Positions 1 through 9,043 are shown, counted from the first letter of the stretch. The stretch is DNA of 64,000 nt from Pyrinomonas methylaliphatogenes (GCF_000820845.2 NZ_CBXV010000005.1:186001-250000); one strand, 5' to 3'. Notes: a model not told the origin generated them from the sequence alone. Program-made: numbers and translations.

Positions 1-548
1 TGTAACATATCAGCATATTCGGCGACCAGATCGACATCCTCGGTGCTCATCACTTCGGTGACCACGGGAAGACCGGTCTCATCGCGCGCTTCCTTCAGCA
101 AGCGCAGAGCTTCCACGCCGAGCCCTTGGAAATCATAGGGCGAAGTGCGCGGCTTGTAAGCGCCTCCGCGCAACATGTGCGCGCCCGCCGCACGAACCGC
201 GCGCGCCGTAGTCAATATTTGATCGCGCGATTCGACCGAACACGGTCCGGCGATGACGATGACTTCTGGCCCGCCGATTTGCACGCCGCTGACGTTGACG
301 ATCGTCTGTTCTCGCTTGAATTGGCGGCTGACGAGTTTGAACGGGTGCGTGATCGGCATGACATCTTCGACGCCCGGCGCGGCCCGCAACGCTTCGAGTT
401 CATGGCGCCGCCCGCTGCTCCCTATGGCGCCGATGACGACCCGTTCGGCGCCGCGGCTGATGTGCGCGCGGAATCCACACTCTTCGACCCTTTCGACGAC
501 ATGTTGGATCTCTTCTTCAGTCGCATCGATCGACATCGCGATGATCAT
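1..548 (-). CDS. aroF: 3-deoxy-7-phosphoheptulonate synthase (DAHP synthase), 3' end beyond window
   Basis: Condenses phosphoenolpyruvate and erythrose 4-phosphate, the first step of the shikimate pathway. About 182 residues are visible and the frame is open at the window edge. Residues 1-70 form the small ferredoxin-like/ACT-like N-domain of Thermotoga-type enzymes (start [17 protein letters not shown]). The barrel follows with AGPCSVES at 100-107 and [17 protein letters not shown] at 126-142, both family signatures. The ATG at 548 was chosen over an in-frame ATG at 572 because AAAGGA lies just upstream and the N-terminus then matches the family. It is the last visible gene of the aroQ-pheA-aroF operon, 33 bp after pheA. 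Confidence 0.93.
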   Translation of the reverse strand, partial: MIIAMSIDATEEEIQHVVERVEECGFRAHISRGAERVVIGAIGSSGRRHELEALRAAPGVEDVMPITHPFKLVSRQFKREQTIVNVSGVQIGGPEVIVIAGPCSVESRDQILTTARAVRAAGAHMLRGGAYKPRTSPYDFQGLGVEALRLLKEARDETGLPVVTEVMSTEDVDLVAEYADML

Positions 549-581
549 GGCTGTTCCTTTCGACTCCTTCATAGTTGAATC

Positions 582-1439
582 TCAGAATCTCTCCTTCTCC
601 GTTCTTTGAGCGGAACGATAACACCCCAAGAAACGAACTTCGTCGGCGCGCTCGCGCAGCTGCGCGAGCGCTGCGTCCAGTTCCGGATCGCCCATCTTCG
701 CTTGCAGGTCGAGATAGAAGCGGTATTGCCAGGGTTGACCGGCGACGGGACGGCTTTCGATCTTGAGCAGATTGATCGCGCGACGCGCGAAAGGCTCGAG
801 CGCGTAGTAGAGCGCGCCCGGTCGGTGTTTCAAACGCACGACGAGCGATAGTTTGTCCCCATCGGCGACGACGCGCGGTTCGCTTGAGAGAAGCACGAAC
901 CGTGTGTAGTTCTCATGATGATCTTCCAGATGTTCGCGCAAGATGCGCCCGCCATAGACGCGCGCGGCGCGTTCACCGGCGATCGCCGCGTAAGCTGGAT
1001 CACCGCGCTCGATGACGCGACGCACGCTGCCGGCTGTATCTTCAGCCACGACGCGCTTGATGTGCGGATGTGCGGCGAAGAAACGCTCACACTGCGCGAG
1101 CGCGACCGGATGTGATTCGACGACGCGAACATCATCGAATGAGGCTTGCGGACATCCGATCAGATGATGGGCGATGGGGATGATGGTCTCAGCGATGATG
1201 TGCAGCGTCCGTTCGAGAAGCAGATCGTAGGTGCGATGCACTGATCCGGCGAGGCTGTTTTCGATCGGCGCCAGGATGTAATCGCTCGCGCCCTCGTCTA
1301 TGCTCGTAAAGAGCGCTTCGAAAGTGGGGCGTGGCACCAGCTCGATCTCCTCGCCGAGCAGTTTGATAGCCGCTTCTTCGCTGAAAGCTCCGCGCTCGCC
1401 CTGGAAAGCGACTCGTACTCTTTCGTTCGCCGCTCTCAT
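582..1439 (-). CDS. pheA: Prephenate dehydratase
   Basis: Converts prephenate to phenylpyruvate, the committed step to phenylalanine. It has 285 residues, the usual size of a monofunctional dehydratase. The catalytic part covers about residues 8-185 with PIENSLAGSVH (58-68) and the NYTRFV motif (177-182), whose Thr is catalytic in the family. A C-terminal ACT domain (about 197-275) carries PGALYYAL (207-214) and ESRP (228-231), the phenylalanine-binding elements, so feedback inhibition by Phe is expected. Its ATG overlaps the stop of the chorismate mutase gene (ATGA), implying translational coupling. Confidence 0.96.
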   Translation of the reverse strand: MRAANERVRVAFQGERGAFSEEAAIKLLGEEIELVPRPTFEALFTSIDEGASDYILAPIENSLAGSVHRTYDLLLERTLHIIAETIIPIAHHLIGCPQASFDDVRVVESHPVALAQCERFFAAHPHIKRVVAEDTAGSVRRVIERGDPAYAAIAGERAARVYGGRILREHLEDHHENYTRFVLLSSEPRVVADGDKLSLVVRLKHRPGALYYALEPFARRAINLLKIESRPVAGQPWQYRFYLDLQAKMGDPELDAALAQLRERADEVRFLGCYRSAQRTEKERF

Positions 1440-1735
1440 CTGACCGTTTCGCGATGGGCTTCATCGGCGGCGACGCGCTGGATCGCCGTGCGTCTGGATT
1501 CGCGAATGATGCGCTTGAATATTTTGATCATGGCCGCTTCATCCAACGGCCCGCGATTGATTTGGCAAACGCGCGCGATCACCCGGCGTTCGCGCTCATG
1601 ATCGTGGATCGGCAGCCCGATCGCTCGTTTCAACACCCCTATCTCTATCGCCAAGCGCGCACGTTCGTTGAGAAGGCGCACCAGTTGCTCATCGATCGCA
1701 TCGATCTCCGCGCGCCAGTCGTCGATGTTGCCCAT
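1436..1735 (-). CDS. aroQ: Chorismate mutase, AroQ class
   Basis: A 99-residue all-helical AroQ-type chorismate mutase (chorismate to prephenate). The N-terminal pattern RAEIDAIDEQLVRLLNERAR is the typical helix 1 with the active-site Arg residues. The start at 1735 is preceded by AAAAAGGAG at a suitable distance; an in-frame extension to 1795 would run into the attenuator terminator and is rejected. First structural gene of the aromatic operon: it supplies prephenate to the dehydratase encoded immediately downstream. Confidence 0.92.
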   Translation of the reverse strand: MGNIDDWRAEIDAIDEQLVRLLNERARLAIEIGVLKRAIGLPIHDHERERRVIARVCQINRGPLDEAAMIKIFKRIIRESRRTAIQRVAADEAHRETVR

Positions 1736-1771
1736 CGGTTTCGCATCTCCTTTTTGGCAGTTTCGAGTGCC

Positions 1772-1820
1772 GTATAACAAAAGAGCCGACCGCAACCTTT
1801 TCGGGAGGTTGCGGTCGGCT
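1772..1820 (-). terminator. Attenuator terminator hairpin of the aromatic operon
   Basis: On the minus strand a perfect 15-bp stem (arms 1820-1806 and 1798-1784, 7-nt loop) is followed by CTTTTGTTAT, an intrinsic terminator placed about 37 bp before the aroQ start. Its 5' arm can instead pair with 1892-1875: seven pairs (1892-1886 with 1802-1808), then five (1883-1879 with 1811-1815, one a G-U), then three (1877-1875 with 1817-1819). That alternative pairing would block the terminator. Confidence 0.9.
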
Positions 1821-1853
1821 TTCGCTTTCGATCTCGCTACGCTCTGTCTCGCT

Positions 1854-1943
1854 TCACTTGAGCGCGCGCGCCTCGCCTACCACGCCCTCCCGTCGGGAGC
1901 GGCGGTACGTAAAGGCGAAGTAATAAAACCAGAAGTGACGCAT
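1854..1943 (-). CDS. Aromatic leader peptide (29 residues) of the aroQ-pheA-aroF attenuator
   Basis: A 29-codon frame, ATG at 1943 to TGA at 1854, too short for usual gene calling. Residues 4-13 read FWFYYFAFTY: four Phe, three Tyr and one Trp in ten codons. An in-frame TAA lies just upstream, so this ATG is the only possible start; no strong Shine-Dalgarno is seen. The last aromatic codon (Tyr13, 1907-1905) starts the segment that can fold as the anti-antiterminator (1907-1895 with 1891-1878). A ribosome stalled for charged aromatic tRNA would therefore mask that segment. Analogous to the enterobacterial pheL and trpL leaders. Confidence 0.88.
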   Translation of the reverse strand: MRHFWFYYFAFTYRRSRREGVVGEARALK

Positions 1944-1984
1944 CGCGCTACTTTAGGCCAAGCCTTGAAATCGCGAGAGGCAAA

Positions 1985-2013
1985 AATATAACTGGACGCG
2001 CAAGGCTTGTCAA
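1985..2013 (-). promoter_or_regulatory. Sigma-70-type promoter of the aromatic operon
   Basis: TTGACA at 2013-2008, a 17-bp spacer and TATATT at 1990-1985, followed by TTTG. The predicted start near 1978 leaves about 35 nt before the leader-peptide ATG. Confidence 0.85.
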
Positions 2014-2052
2014 GACTGAAGTTGCCTGAGAGTTCGACGGCGCGCCATCAGC

Positions 2053-2148
2053 CCTAGCTTCGATTAAGGGATCGTTGATCCCAGAGTTTGGGCTTGCTCT
2101 GCTGTGGAGTTCTTCGGGCTCCTAGCTTCGATTAAGGGATCGTTGATC
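2053..2148. repeat. Two-copy direct repeat, 28 bp, 68-bp period
   Basis: An identical 28-bp sequence (beginning cctagcttcgattaaggg) lies at 2053-2080 and 2121-2148. The second copy contains the stop codon (2132-2134) and last codons of the membrane protein gene that ends here; the first is 68 bp downstream of it. One of a series of such pairs in the first 34 kb. Confidence 0.9.
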
Positions 2149-3661
2149 TCCTGGCGCTTTGGTGGTGACGCGCTACATAAAGGATCAGTTCGACCCCGGG
2201 GCGCAAAACATACTCGCCCGCTCGCTCGTAGTTGCTTTTGAACGAGGTCGGCAACTCCCTCTCTTGAGCTGGCGAGATGATGAGCATTTGGTCGGCAGTC
2301 AACGTCGTTCTGCCGTAATATCCGACACGTTCGTAATCGCGCAGATACCAAGGCAGCGGCCAGTAATCGGGCGATAGAACGGCGATGCTCGTTCGTTTAC
2401 CGGTGCCGAGTCGCGATGCTTGGCGTGCGATCTCGTCTACGAGACGGAAAATGTCGCGTTGTGTGTGGACGTAAACGTATGGATAGCTCTCGTCATCGTA
2501 GTGGTAGAAATTAAGCGCGACGCTCTGATAGAGGCTGATGAGCGGGGCGACGATCAGGATCGCGATCGCTAACGGGGCTCGAAGTCGCCAGATCTCTTCA
2601 AGGGCGAAACCGCCGAGGAGCGCCAGCGGGATGATGATGTTCAACGTGAGCCACGGGGTTTTGTAGGGGATGAGCGAATAGGCGAGGAAGATCCCACAGG
2701 CCCAGAAGAGCGTAAACCAAGCCAGCGGATCGCGCCTCCGCCATAAGATGAACGTCGATCCGGCGATGCCCAACGCGAGGGAAGGGGCCTCTTCCTGCGC
2801 CAACCAGATGAGATAGGTCCAGAAAGGTTTGACGTGATCGGTGCGACCGGTTCGACTCCAGATCTTGAAGCTCTCGAGAGCATCCGTGACGCCTCGCGGA
2901 TTGGTGAAGAAAGATGAATAAAAGAGGATGGCGAGCGCGATGAAGATGATGAGCGCGGTGATCGAGGGCCAGAGGAGTTCTCTCCTCTTACCCTTCAAGG
3001 CCGCAGTGGCAAGCCCATTTTCGCTCTTCGATCCGAGCAGGCGTGGGAAGATGAGCGCCAGTATAAGGGCGATGAGTAACACGCCAGCGGTGATGAAAGC
3101 GGTCTCCTTCGTCGCAAAGAGCATCGCTGAAGATGCGGCGGCGAGATAAAGGTAGGCATTAAGCTTCGTCTCCGCAAAGCGCAAGAAGGCGACGACCGCT
3201 CCGAGCGTGAAGAAGACGAAGAGCGTTTCATGGATGAAATAGCGCGCGTAGAAGACGGCCCCCGGCGAGACGGCGATCAGAGCGGCAGCCGCCAGCGCGC
3301 CGATCTCTCCCACCCTATTTTTGAGGCGAAGCGCGAGCCAGACCATAAACACGCCAAATAACGCGGTCGTCGCCCTGATCGCCCAAGTGTTCAATCCGAA
3401 GAGCTTCACGAGCGGGAGCGCCAGATAGTAGAGCGTCGGCCCGTGGTAGTTGCTCGGGTCGTACCGATATACGCCTTCGCGGACGAGTCGCGTGAGGAAG
3501 AAACCGTTGACTCCCTCATCATGGTGAAGCGGTTTGCGCGTAAGATAGAGAAAACGCAGCAACGCGGCGACGATGATGATAGCTGCGCTCGCCATCGGCC
3601 ACGTGCGGGTTGAAGTGGTTCGGGCGTCCCGTTTGGCGCGCTCCCTTTTCGCTCGGCGCAT
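2132..3661 (-). CDS. TIGR03663/Agl23-like polytopic membrane protein (GT-C/GT39-like)
   Basis: About 509 residues with many hydrophobic segments. Near the N-terminus, after a basic stretch (MRRAKRERAKRD), comes TRKPLHHDEGVNGFFLTRLV and then YHGPTLYYLALP. This acidic HHDEGVN loop after the first membrane span is typical of the TIGR03663 family, annotated in archaea as flippase-associated Agl23, and resembles GT39-type mannosyltransferases using lipid-linked sugars. ATG 3661 was preferred; the longer frame starts with TTG inside a duplicated repeat. The next gene upstream, also GT-C-like, suggests a joint role in envelope glycan or polyprenyl-sugar handling. The substrate cannot be read from the sequence. 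Confidence 0.75.
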   Translation of the reverse strand: MRRAKRERAKRDARTTSTRTWPMASAAIIIVAALLRFLYLTRKPLHHDEGVNGFFLTRLVREGVYRYDPSNYHGPTLYYLALPLVKLFGLNTWAIRATTALFGVFMVWLALRLKNRVGEIGALAAAALIAVSPGAVFYARYFIHETLFVFFTLGAVVAFLRFAETKLNAYLYLAAASSAMLFATKETAFITAGVLLIALILALIFPRLLGSKSENGLATAALKGKRRELLWPSITALIIFIALAILFYSSFFTNPRGVTDALESFKIWSRTGRTDHVKPFWTYLIWLAQEEAPSLALGIAGSTFILWRRRDPLAWFTLFWACGIFLAYSLIPYKTPWLTLNIIIPLALLGGFALEEIWRLRAPLAIAILIVAPLISLYQSVALNFYHYDDESYPYVYVHTQRDIFRLVDEIARQASRLGTGKRTSIAVLSPDYWPLPWYLRDYERVGYYGRTTLTADQMLIISPAQERELPTSFKSNYERAGEYVLRPGVELILYVARHHQSARRSTIP

Positions 3662-3664
3662 GGT

Positions 3665-3760
3665 CTTTAACGCGATACCTTGCAAAGCTTGTAAACGTTC
3701 GATGAAAACAGACTCGCCGAAAAGGACGAGCTTTAACGCGCTACCTTATAAAGCTTGTAA
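3665..3760. repeat. Two-copy direct repeat, 30 bp, 66-bp period
   Basis: Copies at 3665-3694 and 3731-3760 are identical at 27 of 30 positions (both begin ctttaacgcg). The second copy contains the last codons and stop of the membrane protein gene ending at 3733; the first lies in the intergenic gap before the next gene and creates a spurious N-terminal extension of it. Confidence 0.88.
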
Positions 3761-5694
3761 TCTCCGCTTCGCGCGACCAACTGGTAAGAGGTCGCAAACC
3801 AGTCGCCGCCGGACATCATCTCCCTTTCGTCTGGGCCGACGACGATGTAGTCTATGTCCTCGTGCCGCAAGATCTCGCGCCCCTCGCGGCGTGAAGCATA
3901 AACGCGCTGCAATCTATCCTCGCGCTCCTCATAGCGTAATCCGTGCGTCCAGAGATGGCCGACAAAGCCCATGTAAGAAAGCCGCCCAGTCAAACGCATG
4001 GCGTGATTGTAAGTCGGGGCGTGCAGGATGATCGAACGAGGCGGAGTCCGTTCCTCGATCAAACGCGCGAACGCGATCTTCTGCCGATCGAAGAGCTGAT
4101 ACTCGGAGGCGCGCGAGATTACGCGCCATACGTCCAACCCGCCAGCTAAAATGAGCGAGAGGAAGAGCAGGAGTACGAGGGGGCGCCATATCCATCCGCC
4201 GCGCCACCATCTTGCTAAGAGCAAGGCGACGAGCGGCGTCGAGGCCACATACCAGTAGAAGAGCACCTTGATATTATCCCAAACCCACGGGGCGAGTTTG
4301 ATGAGGTTCGGGATGAGGAAACAGAGGATGAATGGGGCGTAAAAAAACAGCAGCTTTTTGTCAACGAGTGCGCGTTGGCCGCGCCATAAAAGGGCGGCGA
4401 CGAGCAGCGGGATGAACGCTCCCGTGTTCTTCAGCCAGAACCAGAAGAAGTTCTGCCCGCGATTGTCCCAGCCGAGGCTCCAGCCGATGAAGCGCTCCGA
4501 TTCGATCGCGCTCCCGCGCATCATCCACAGCACTTGCGGCGACGCGATAAGTATCGCCGCGCCGAAAAAATAGAGCCATAAACGCCAGCATCGCGACAGG
4601 ATCGCAAGGACAAAACTGGCTCCGATGACGACCAGAAAGCTGTGCGCATGGGCAAATGGCAGTAGTCCGGTGATGATCCCCGCCGCGATCATCCGGCGTC
4701 GCCCGTTGACCTTCGCCTCGGCAGGGCGTCTAGTGTGTTCCGCGCCTCTCGTCCCATCGATTTGCCGGATTTCAACCGCTTGCCACCAGAGCGAAAGGAC
4801 GATGACGACGAGCGGTAGGCCGAGCAGAAAGCTCCGTTGCGTGACGAGCAGGGCGGTGATCGCGTTCCCCCAGCGGATCATCCCGTCAGGGGTGATCGTG
4901 TAGTCATGCGGCAGCTTCCACAAAAGACCGCTCAGCCCATCGGGCGAGCGACGAGCTTCGTCGGACAACAGCCACCATCCCAATCCCCCGTTCAATAGGA
5001 CCAGCGCCGGCGTCATCGTTGCCGCTAACCAATCGTTGGTCCAGCGACGCGCCCATTCGTAGAGCAAAAAGATGAGCGCGATGGAAAGCGTGAGGTTTTC
5101 GTAAAACATCGCGTCGCGTATGCTCGCCCCAGCGCGAACGAAGATGGCTGCGATGAAGTCCGCCAAAAACGGATAGGTCAAGCGCGCCCCGGCAAGTTCG
5201 GGGTGCTCCGGAGGGAAGTTGCCACCAGTTGCGAAGCTTTGAATGATGCTCAAATGGAGCGGCAGATCGCCCAAGTTATTCTCCACACCGGTGTAGATGC
5301 CGTCGGCGCGCACGATCATCGCACGATCGAAGACGGCCCAGAAGACGAGCGCGGCGCCGAATGTGAGAGCGGCTAGCGAAATCGTGCGCGGTGTGGGACG
5401 AAAGAGGGCATGGCGTAAGCTTCGTCTCAATGAGCGCCAGTCGGCGCGAAGGCGCTCACGCCCCGTGCGCCAAAAGAACCAAAGGCTTGCCGCCAGGACG
5501 ATCGCCGTCGCTAGCGCGATGCTCGAAGAGCCGAGGCCGAAGAAGGAGGCGAGGACGAAACAGGTCAGCCCGAGGGCGCTCAACCCAGTGCACGCTCCAA
5601 TGCATATCCGCATCGGAAGCGAAGATTCTTCGTCGTATGCGTAGGTCAAAAGCGCGCCGCTCACGATGGCGCTCAATAACGGAATCGAGAACAT
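3733..5694 (-). CDS. Large polytopic membrane protein, GT-C glycosyltransferase-like, unassigned family
   Basis: 653 residues with a dozen or so predicted membrane spans beginning at residue 3. The segment DGIYTGVENNLGDLPLHLSI after an early span, then NFPPEHPELAGARLTYPF, resembles the first periplasmic acidic loop of GT-C enzymes, where an Asp/Glu binds a metal or the lipid-phosphate donor. A soluble C-terminal part ends in DYIVVGPDEREMM and DWFATSYQLV, as in many dolichyl-phosphate-sugar transferase-like proteins. It is followed by the Agl23-like gene on the same strand (71-bp gap), likely one operon. The exact family was not recognised; the transferase role is an inference. Confidence 0.72.
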   Translation of the reverse strand: MFSIPLLSAIVSGALLTYAYDEESSLPMRICIGACTGLSALGLTCFVLASFFGLGSSSIALATAIVLAASLWFFWRTGRERLRADWRSLRRSLRHALFRPTPRTISLAALTFGAALVFWAVFDRAMIVRADGIYTGVENNLGDLPLHLSIIQSFATGGNFPPEHPELAGARLTYPFLADFIAAIFVRAGASIRDAMFYENLTLSIALIFLLYEWARRWTNDWLAATMTPALVLLNGGLGWWLLSDEARRSPDGLSGLLWKLPHDYTITPDGMIRWGNAITALLVTQRSFLLGLPLVVIVLSLWWQAVEIRQIDGTRGAEHTRRPAEAKVNGRRRMIAAGIITGLLPFAHAHSFLVVIGASFVLAILSRCWRLWLYFFGAAILIASPQVLWMMRGSAIESERFIGWSLGWDNRGQNFFWFWLKNTGAFIPLLVAALLWRGQRALVDKKLLFFYAPFILCFLIPNLIKLAPWVWDNIKVLFYWYVASTPLVALLLARWWRGGWIWRPLVLLLFLSLILAGGLDVWRVISRASEYQLFDRQKIAFARLIEERTPPRSIILHAPTYNHAMRLTGRLSYMGFVGHLWTHGLRYEEREDRLQRVYASRREGREILRHEDIDYIVVGPDEREMMSGGDWFATSYQLVARSGDYKLYKVAR

Positions 5695-6006
5695 GGCTCA
5701 AGGGTTTTCCACCAAGGGAAATCGCGGAGAGCAAGAACGATCTCATCACCCCACGCGCCGGGAGCGTTCGATGGGCTCTGCCGTCGGCGAGAAGGTCACG
5801 CGCCTCATCACCCCACGCGCCGGGAGCGTTCCGCAAAGTTCCCACGAGGATGAATTGCGATTATAGGCAAAATCGTTCTCGCCGTCACAAGGCGGATCGC
5901 CCGATCGCCGCTGGACAGCGGAGCAAGCCTGTTGTATTCATAAAAGTTTCGCTTGTCGTGAAACGATCGTTTCCGTAAGCGGTACCAATTCGGAGAGTAA
6001 AACAAC
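5695..6006. other. Divergent intergenic region with a two-copy repeat
   Basis: 312 bp between the divergent membrane protein and ychF. Besides the repeat at 5742-5831, the only visible element is GGAGAG shortly before the ychF ATG. No small gene is convincing. Confidence 0.6.
5742..5831. repeat. Two-copy direct repeat, 28 bp, 62-bp period
   Basis: Identical 28-bp copies (beginning ctcatcaccccacgcgccgg) at 5742-5769 and 5804-5831, with 34 bp between them. Unlike the pairs at 2.1 and 3.7 kb, this one is in a divergent promoter region and not at a gene end. Confidence 0.9.
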
Positions 6007-7107
6007 ATGCTTCGCGTAGGCATCGTCGGACTCCCAAATGTGGGGAAGTCAACGCTCTTCAATGCGCTCACCGCACAAACGGCGGCGCTGGCGGCAAACT
6101 ATCCTTTCGCGACCATCGAACCGAACGTCGGCGTCGTCCCCGTGCCCGATGAGAGGCTGGAACCGCTCGCCCGCCTCGTCAAAACGGAGACGATCATCCC
6201 GGCCACAATAGAGTTCGTCGATATCGCCGGTTTGGTGCGTGGCGCGTCGCGCGGCGAAGGACTGGGGAATCAATTCCTCGCCCATATCAGAGAAACGGAT
6301 GCGATCGTGCATGTCGTCCGCTGCTTTGAAGATGAAACGATCACGCACGTCGAAGCTTCGATCGATCCGGCGCGCGATATAGAGACGATCAATATCGAAC
6401 TTGCGCTCGCCGATTTGGCGACGGTCGAACGGCGGCGCGAAAAGACGCAAAAAGCAGCTAAGACGGGAGATCCGCACGCTCAAGCTGAACTCGCCCTGCT
6501 CGATCGATTGTTGCCGGCGCTTAGCGCTGGGCAGCCGGCGCGCGCCGTCACCCTCGCCCCGGAAGAGCGCGAGCTAGCGCGCGGCCTCTTCCTGTTGACG
6601 CTCAAGCCGGTGATTTATGCGGCGAACGTTGATGAGGAGACGCTCAGCGAGCCGGAAGCGAACCCGCACGTGCAAACGGTCCAACGCCTCGCCACGCAAG
6701 AAGGCGCCGAGTGCGTCGTCATCTGCGCTCAACTCGAAGCAGAACTCGTCGCGCTTAACCCAGAAGAGCGGCGCGAATATCTCTCTTCGCTCGGAGTCAC
6801 AAGCAGCGGCGTCGATCGCATGATCAAAAGCGCCTACCGCTTGCTCGGCCTCATGTCATTCTTGACCGCAGGCGAAAAAGAGGTGCGCGCTTGGACCATT
6901 CCACAGGGAACGCGCGCGCCGCAGGCCGCTGGTTGTATCCATTCGGATATGGAACGCGGGTTCATCCGCGCCGAAGTGATCAGCTACGAGGAGTTGATGC
7001 GCGCCGGATCCTTCGCCGCCGCGCGCGAGCGGGGGCTGATCCGATCCGAAGGGAAGGACTACGTGATGCGGGATGGCGACGTCGTGCATTTCAGATTCAA
7101 CGTCTGA
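6007..7107 (+). CDS. ychF: YchF/Ola1-type ribosome-associated ATPase
   Basis: 366 residues, the standard length. G1 is GLPNVGKSTLFNAL (residues 8-21), the switch region EFVDIAGLVRGASRGEGLGNQFL follows, and the G4 position reads NVDE in place of NKxD, the substitution linked to ATP preference in this family. A C-terminal TGS domain ends with YVMRDGDVVHFRFNV. It binds 70S ribosomes and is linked to stress control of translation. Stand-alone gene between the divergent membrane protein and the pilus cluster. Confidence 0.96.
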   Translation: MLRVGIVGLPNVGKSTLFNALTAQTAALAANYPFATIEPNVGVVPVPDERLEPLARLVKTETIIPATIEFVDIAGLVRGASRGEGLGNQFLAHIRETDAIVHVVRCFEDETITHVEASIDPARDIETINIELALADLATVERRREKTQKAAKTGDPHAQAELALLDRLLPALSAGQPARAVTLAPEERELARGLFLLTLKPVIYAANVDEETLSEPEANPHVQTVQRLATQEGAECVVICAQLEAELVALNPEERREYLSSLGVTSSGVDRMIKSAYRLLGLMSFLTAGEKEVRAWTIPQGTRAPQAAGCIHSDMERGFIRAEVISYEELMRAGSFAAARERGLIRSEGKDYVMRDGDVVHFRFNV

Positions 7108-7151
7108 CGCCTGATCGGAGAGCAATGTCAAATTGACAGCCAACTTCCATC

Positions 7152-7180
7152 TTGACATCGCGTGTGTTAAACATTAACAT
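7152..7180 (+). promoter_or_regulatory. Promoter of the pilB-pilC cluster
   Basis: TTGACA (7152-7157), 17-bp spacer, TAACAT (7175-7180). It is followed by an 8-bp stem hairpin (AAACGGTG/CACCGTTT, about 7188-7209) in the 5' leader before pilB, which could be a weak attenuator or just a leader structure. Confidence 0.7.
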
Positions 7181-7252
7181 GCATCCACAAACGGTGTTTT
7201 TCACCGTTTCGGTCGTCTTTTTGTGCCCTTGCCCCCTCGTGAGACGCGCCAG

Positions 7253-9043
7253 ATGTCAGCAAAACTAGGCGAAATCCTCGTTCGCGAAAAGATCCTGACG
7301 CCGCAGCAGTTGCGTGAGGCGCTCGATTACCAACGCGAGCACGGCGGGCGGCTCGGCTACAACCTGGTCAAATTGGGGTTCGTCTCGGACGACATGATCA
7401 CCGCCGTCCTGTCGCGTTTGTATGGTGTGCCGAGCATCAATCTCGACCTTTTCGAGATAGACCCGCAGGTGATCAAGCTCATCCCGCGCGAAGTCGCGGA
7501 AAAATATTCGGTCCTTCCGCTTTCGCGCGTCGGGGCGACCTTGACGTTAGCGATGGCCGATCCGACCAACGTCTTCGCCATGGACGACATAAAGTTCATG
7601 ACGGGGCTGAATGTCGAACCGGTCATCGTATCGGAGGCGAGCCTGCAGGAGGCGATCGAGAAGTATTACAGCTCTTCGCGCGAGATCGAGCTCGCCGAAC
7701 GCATCGAACCGGGCGGCGGTCGGGCCAATGGGAACGGCCACAACGCCGGCGGCGACCTCCTTTCGTTGGACCAGTTGAACATCGATCTCGGCGAAGAGCT
7801 CGGCGAGGGATTGGAGCTCGTCCAAGAAGAGGACGAGATAGACATGTCCAATCTCGAGCGGATGAGCGAGGAAGCGCCCGTCGTGCGTCTGGTCAACGCC
7901 ATTCTGGTCGACGCTTTGCGACGCGGCGCCTCGGACATTCACGTCGAACCCTATGAGAAGGAGTTTCGCGTTCGCTTCCGCATCGATGGCGTTCTCTACG
8001 ATGTGCTTCATCCGCCGCTCAAACTGCGCGACGCTCTGATCTCGCGCCTGAAGATCATGGCGAAGCTCGACATCTCCGAAAAGCGTCTCCCGCAGGATGG
8101 GCGCATCAAGTTGAAAATCAAGGCCGATGGTCGTTCGCGCGAGTTGGATTTCCGCGTCTCGACTCTGCCGACGCTTTTCGGCGAAAAGGTCGTCTTGCGC
8201 ATTCTCGACAAAGAGCGGTTGATGCTCGACATGACCAAATTGGGGTTCGAGCCGGAATCGCTCGTCAAATTTCAGCGCGCGATCAACAAGCCATATGGCA
8301 TGGTCTTGGTCACCGGACCGACGGGATCGGGCAAAACTAACACGCTCTATTCGGCGATTCAAGCGTTGAACAAGCCGGAGACCAACATCATGACGGCGGA
8401 GGACCCCGTGGAGTTCAACCTCCCCGGCATCAACCAAGTGCAGATCAAAGAGCAGATCGGATTGAACTTCGCCGCGGCTCTGCGCGCTTTCTTGCGTCAA
8501 GATCCGAACATCATTCTGGTCGGCGAGATTCGCGACTTCGAAACGGCTGAGATCGCGATCAAGGCCGCTTTGACGGGGCATCTCGTGCTCTCCACGCTCC
8601 ACACCAACGATGCGCCGTCGACCATTTCGCGCTTGATGAACATGGGCATCGAGCCGTTCCTCGTCGCGACGAGCGTCAATTTGATTCAGGCTCAACGCTT
8701 GGTGCGTCGCATCTGTGAGGATTGCCGCGTCGAATGCCCGATGCCGCCCGAGGCGCTCATCGAAGTTGGTTTCTCGCCCGAGGAGGCGAGGCAGATAAAG
8801 ACCTATAAGGGGCGCGGCTGTCGCGCCTGTAATGGGACAGGATATCGCGGGAGGATCGGCTTATATGAAGTCATGGAGATGACCGATGAACTTCGCGAAT
8901 TGATCCTCGTCGGGGCTTCGGCTCTGGAGTTGAGACGTAAAGCCATCGAGGATGGGATGATCACTTTACGCGAATCGGGTCTGCACAAGATCAGAAACGG
9001 CATCACTACCGTGGAGGAGGTTGTGCGCGAAACGGTCGCGTGA
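7253..9043 (+). CDS. pilB: Type IV pilus extension ATPase PilB
   Basis: 596 residues from ATG 7253; a GTG at 7223 would add ten residues, but MSAKLGEILVREKILTPQQL is the usual family N-terminus. An MshEN-type N-domain is followed by a linker (about 160-200), then the secretion ATPase with Walker A GPTGSGKTNTL, the Asp box AEDPVEFNLPGINQVQ, Walker B ILVGEIRDFETAEIA and the His box LSTLHTNDAPSTISR. A zinc tetracysteine (CEDCRVEC... GCRACNGTGYRGR) marks it as PilB rather than PilT. It powers pilin polymerisation at the inner membrane with PilC, encoded downstream. Confidence 0.96.
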   Translation: MSAKLGEILVREKILTPQQLREALDYQREHGGRLGYNLVKLGFVSDDMITAVLSRLYGVPSINLDLFEIDPQVIKLIPREVAEKYSVLPLSRVGATLTLAMADPTNVFAMDDIKFMTGLNVEPVIVSEASLQEAIEKYYSSSREIELAERIEPGGGRANGNGHNAGGDLLSLDQLNIDLGEELGEGLELVQEEDEIDMSNLERMSEEAPVVRLVNAILVDALRRGASDIHVEPYEKEFRVRFRIDGVLYDVLHPPLKLRDALISRLKIMAKLDISEKRLPQDGRIKLKIKADGRSRELDFRVSTLPTLFGEKVVLRILDKERLMLDMTKLGFEPESLVKFQRAINKPYGMVLVTGPTGSGKTNTLYSAIQALNKPETNIMTAEDPVEFNLPGINQVQIKEQIGLNFAAALRAFLRQDPNIILVGEIRDFETAEIAIKAALTGHLVLSTLHTNDAPSTISRLMNMGIEPFLVATSVNLIQAQRLVRRICEDCRVECPMPPEALIEVGFSPEEARQIKTYKGRGCRACNGTGYRGRIGLYEVMEMTDELRELILVGASALELRRKAIEDGMITLRESGLHKIRNGITTVEEVVRETVA

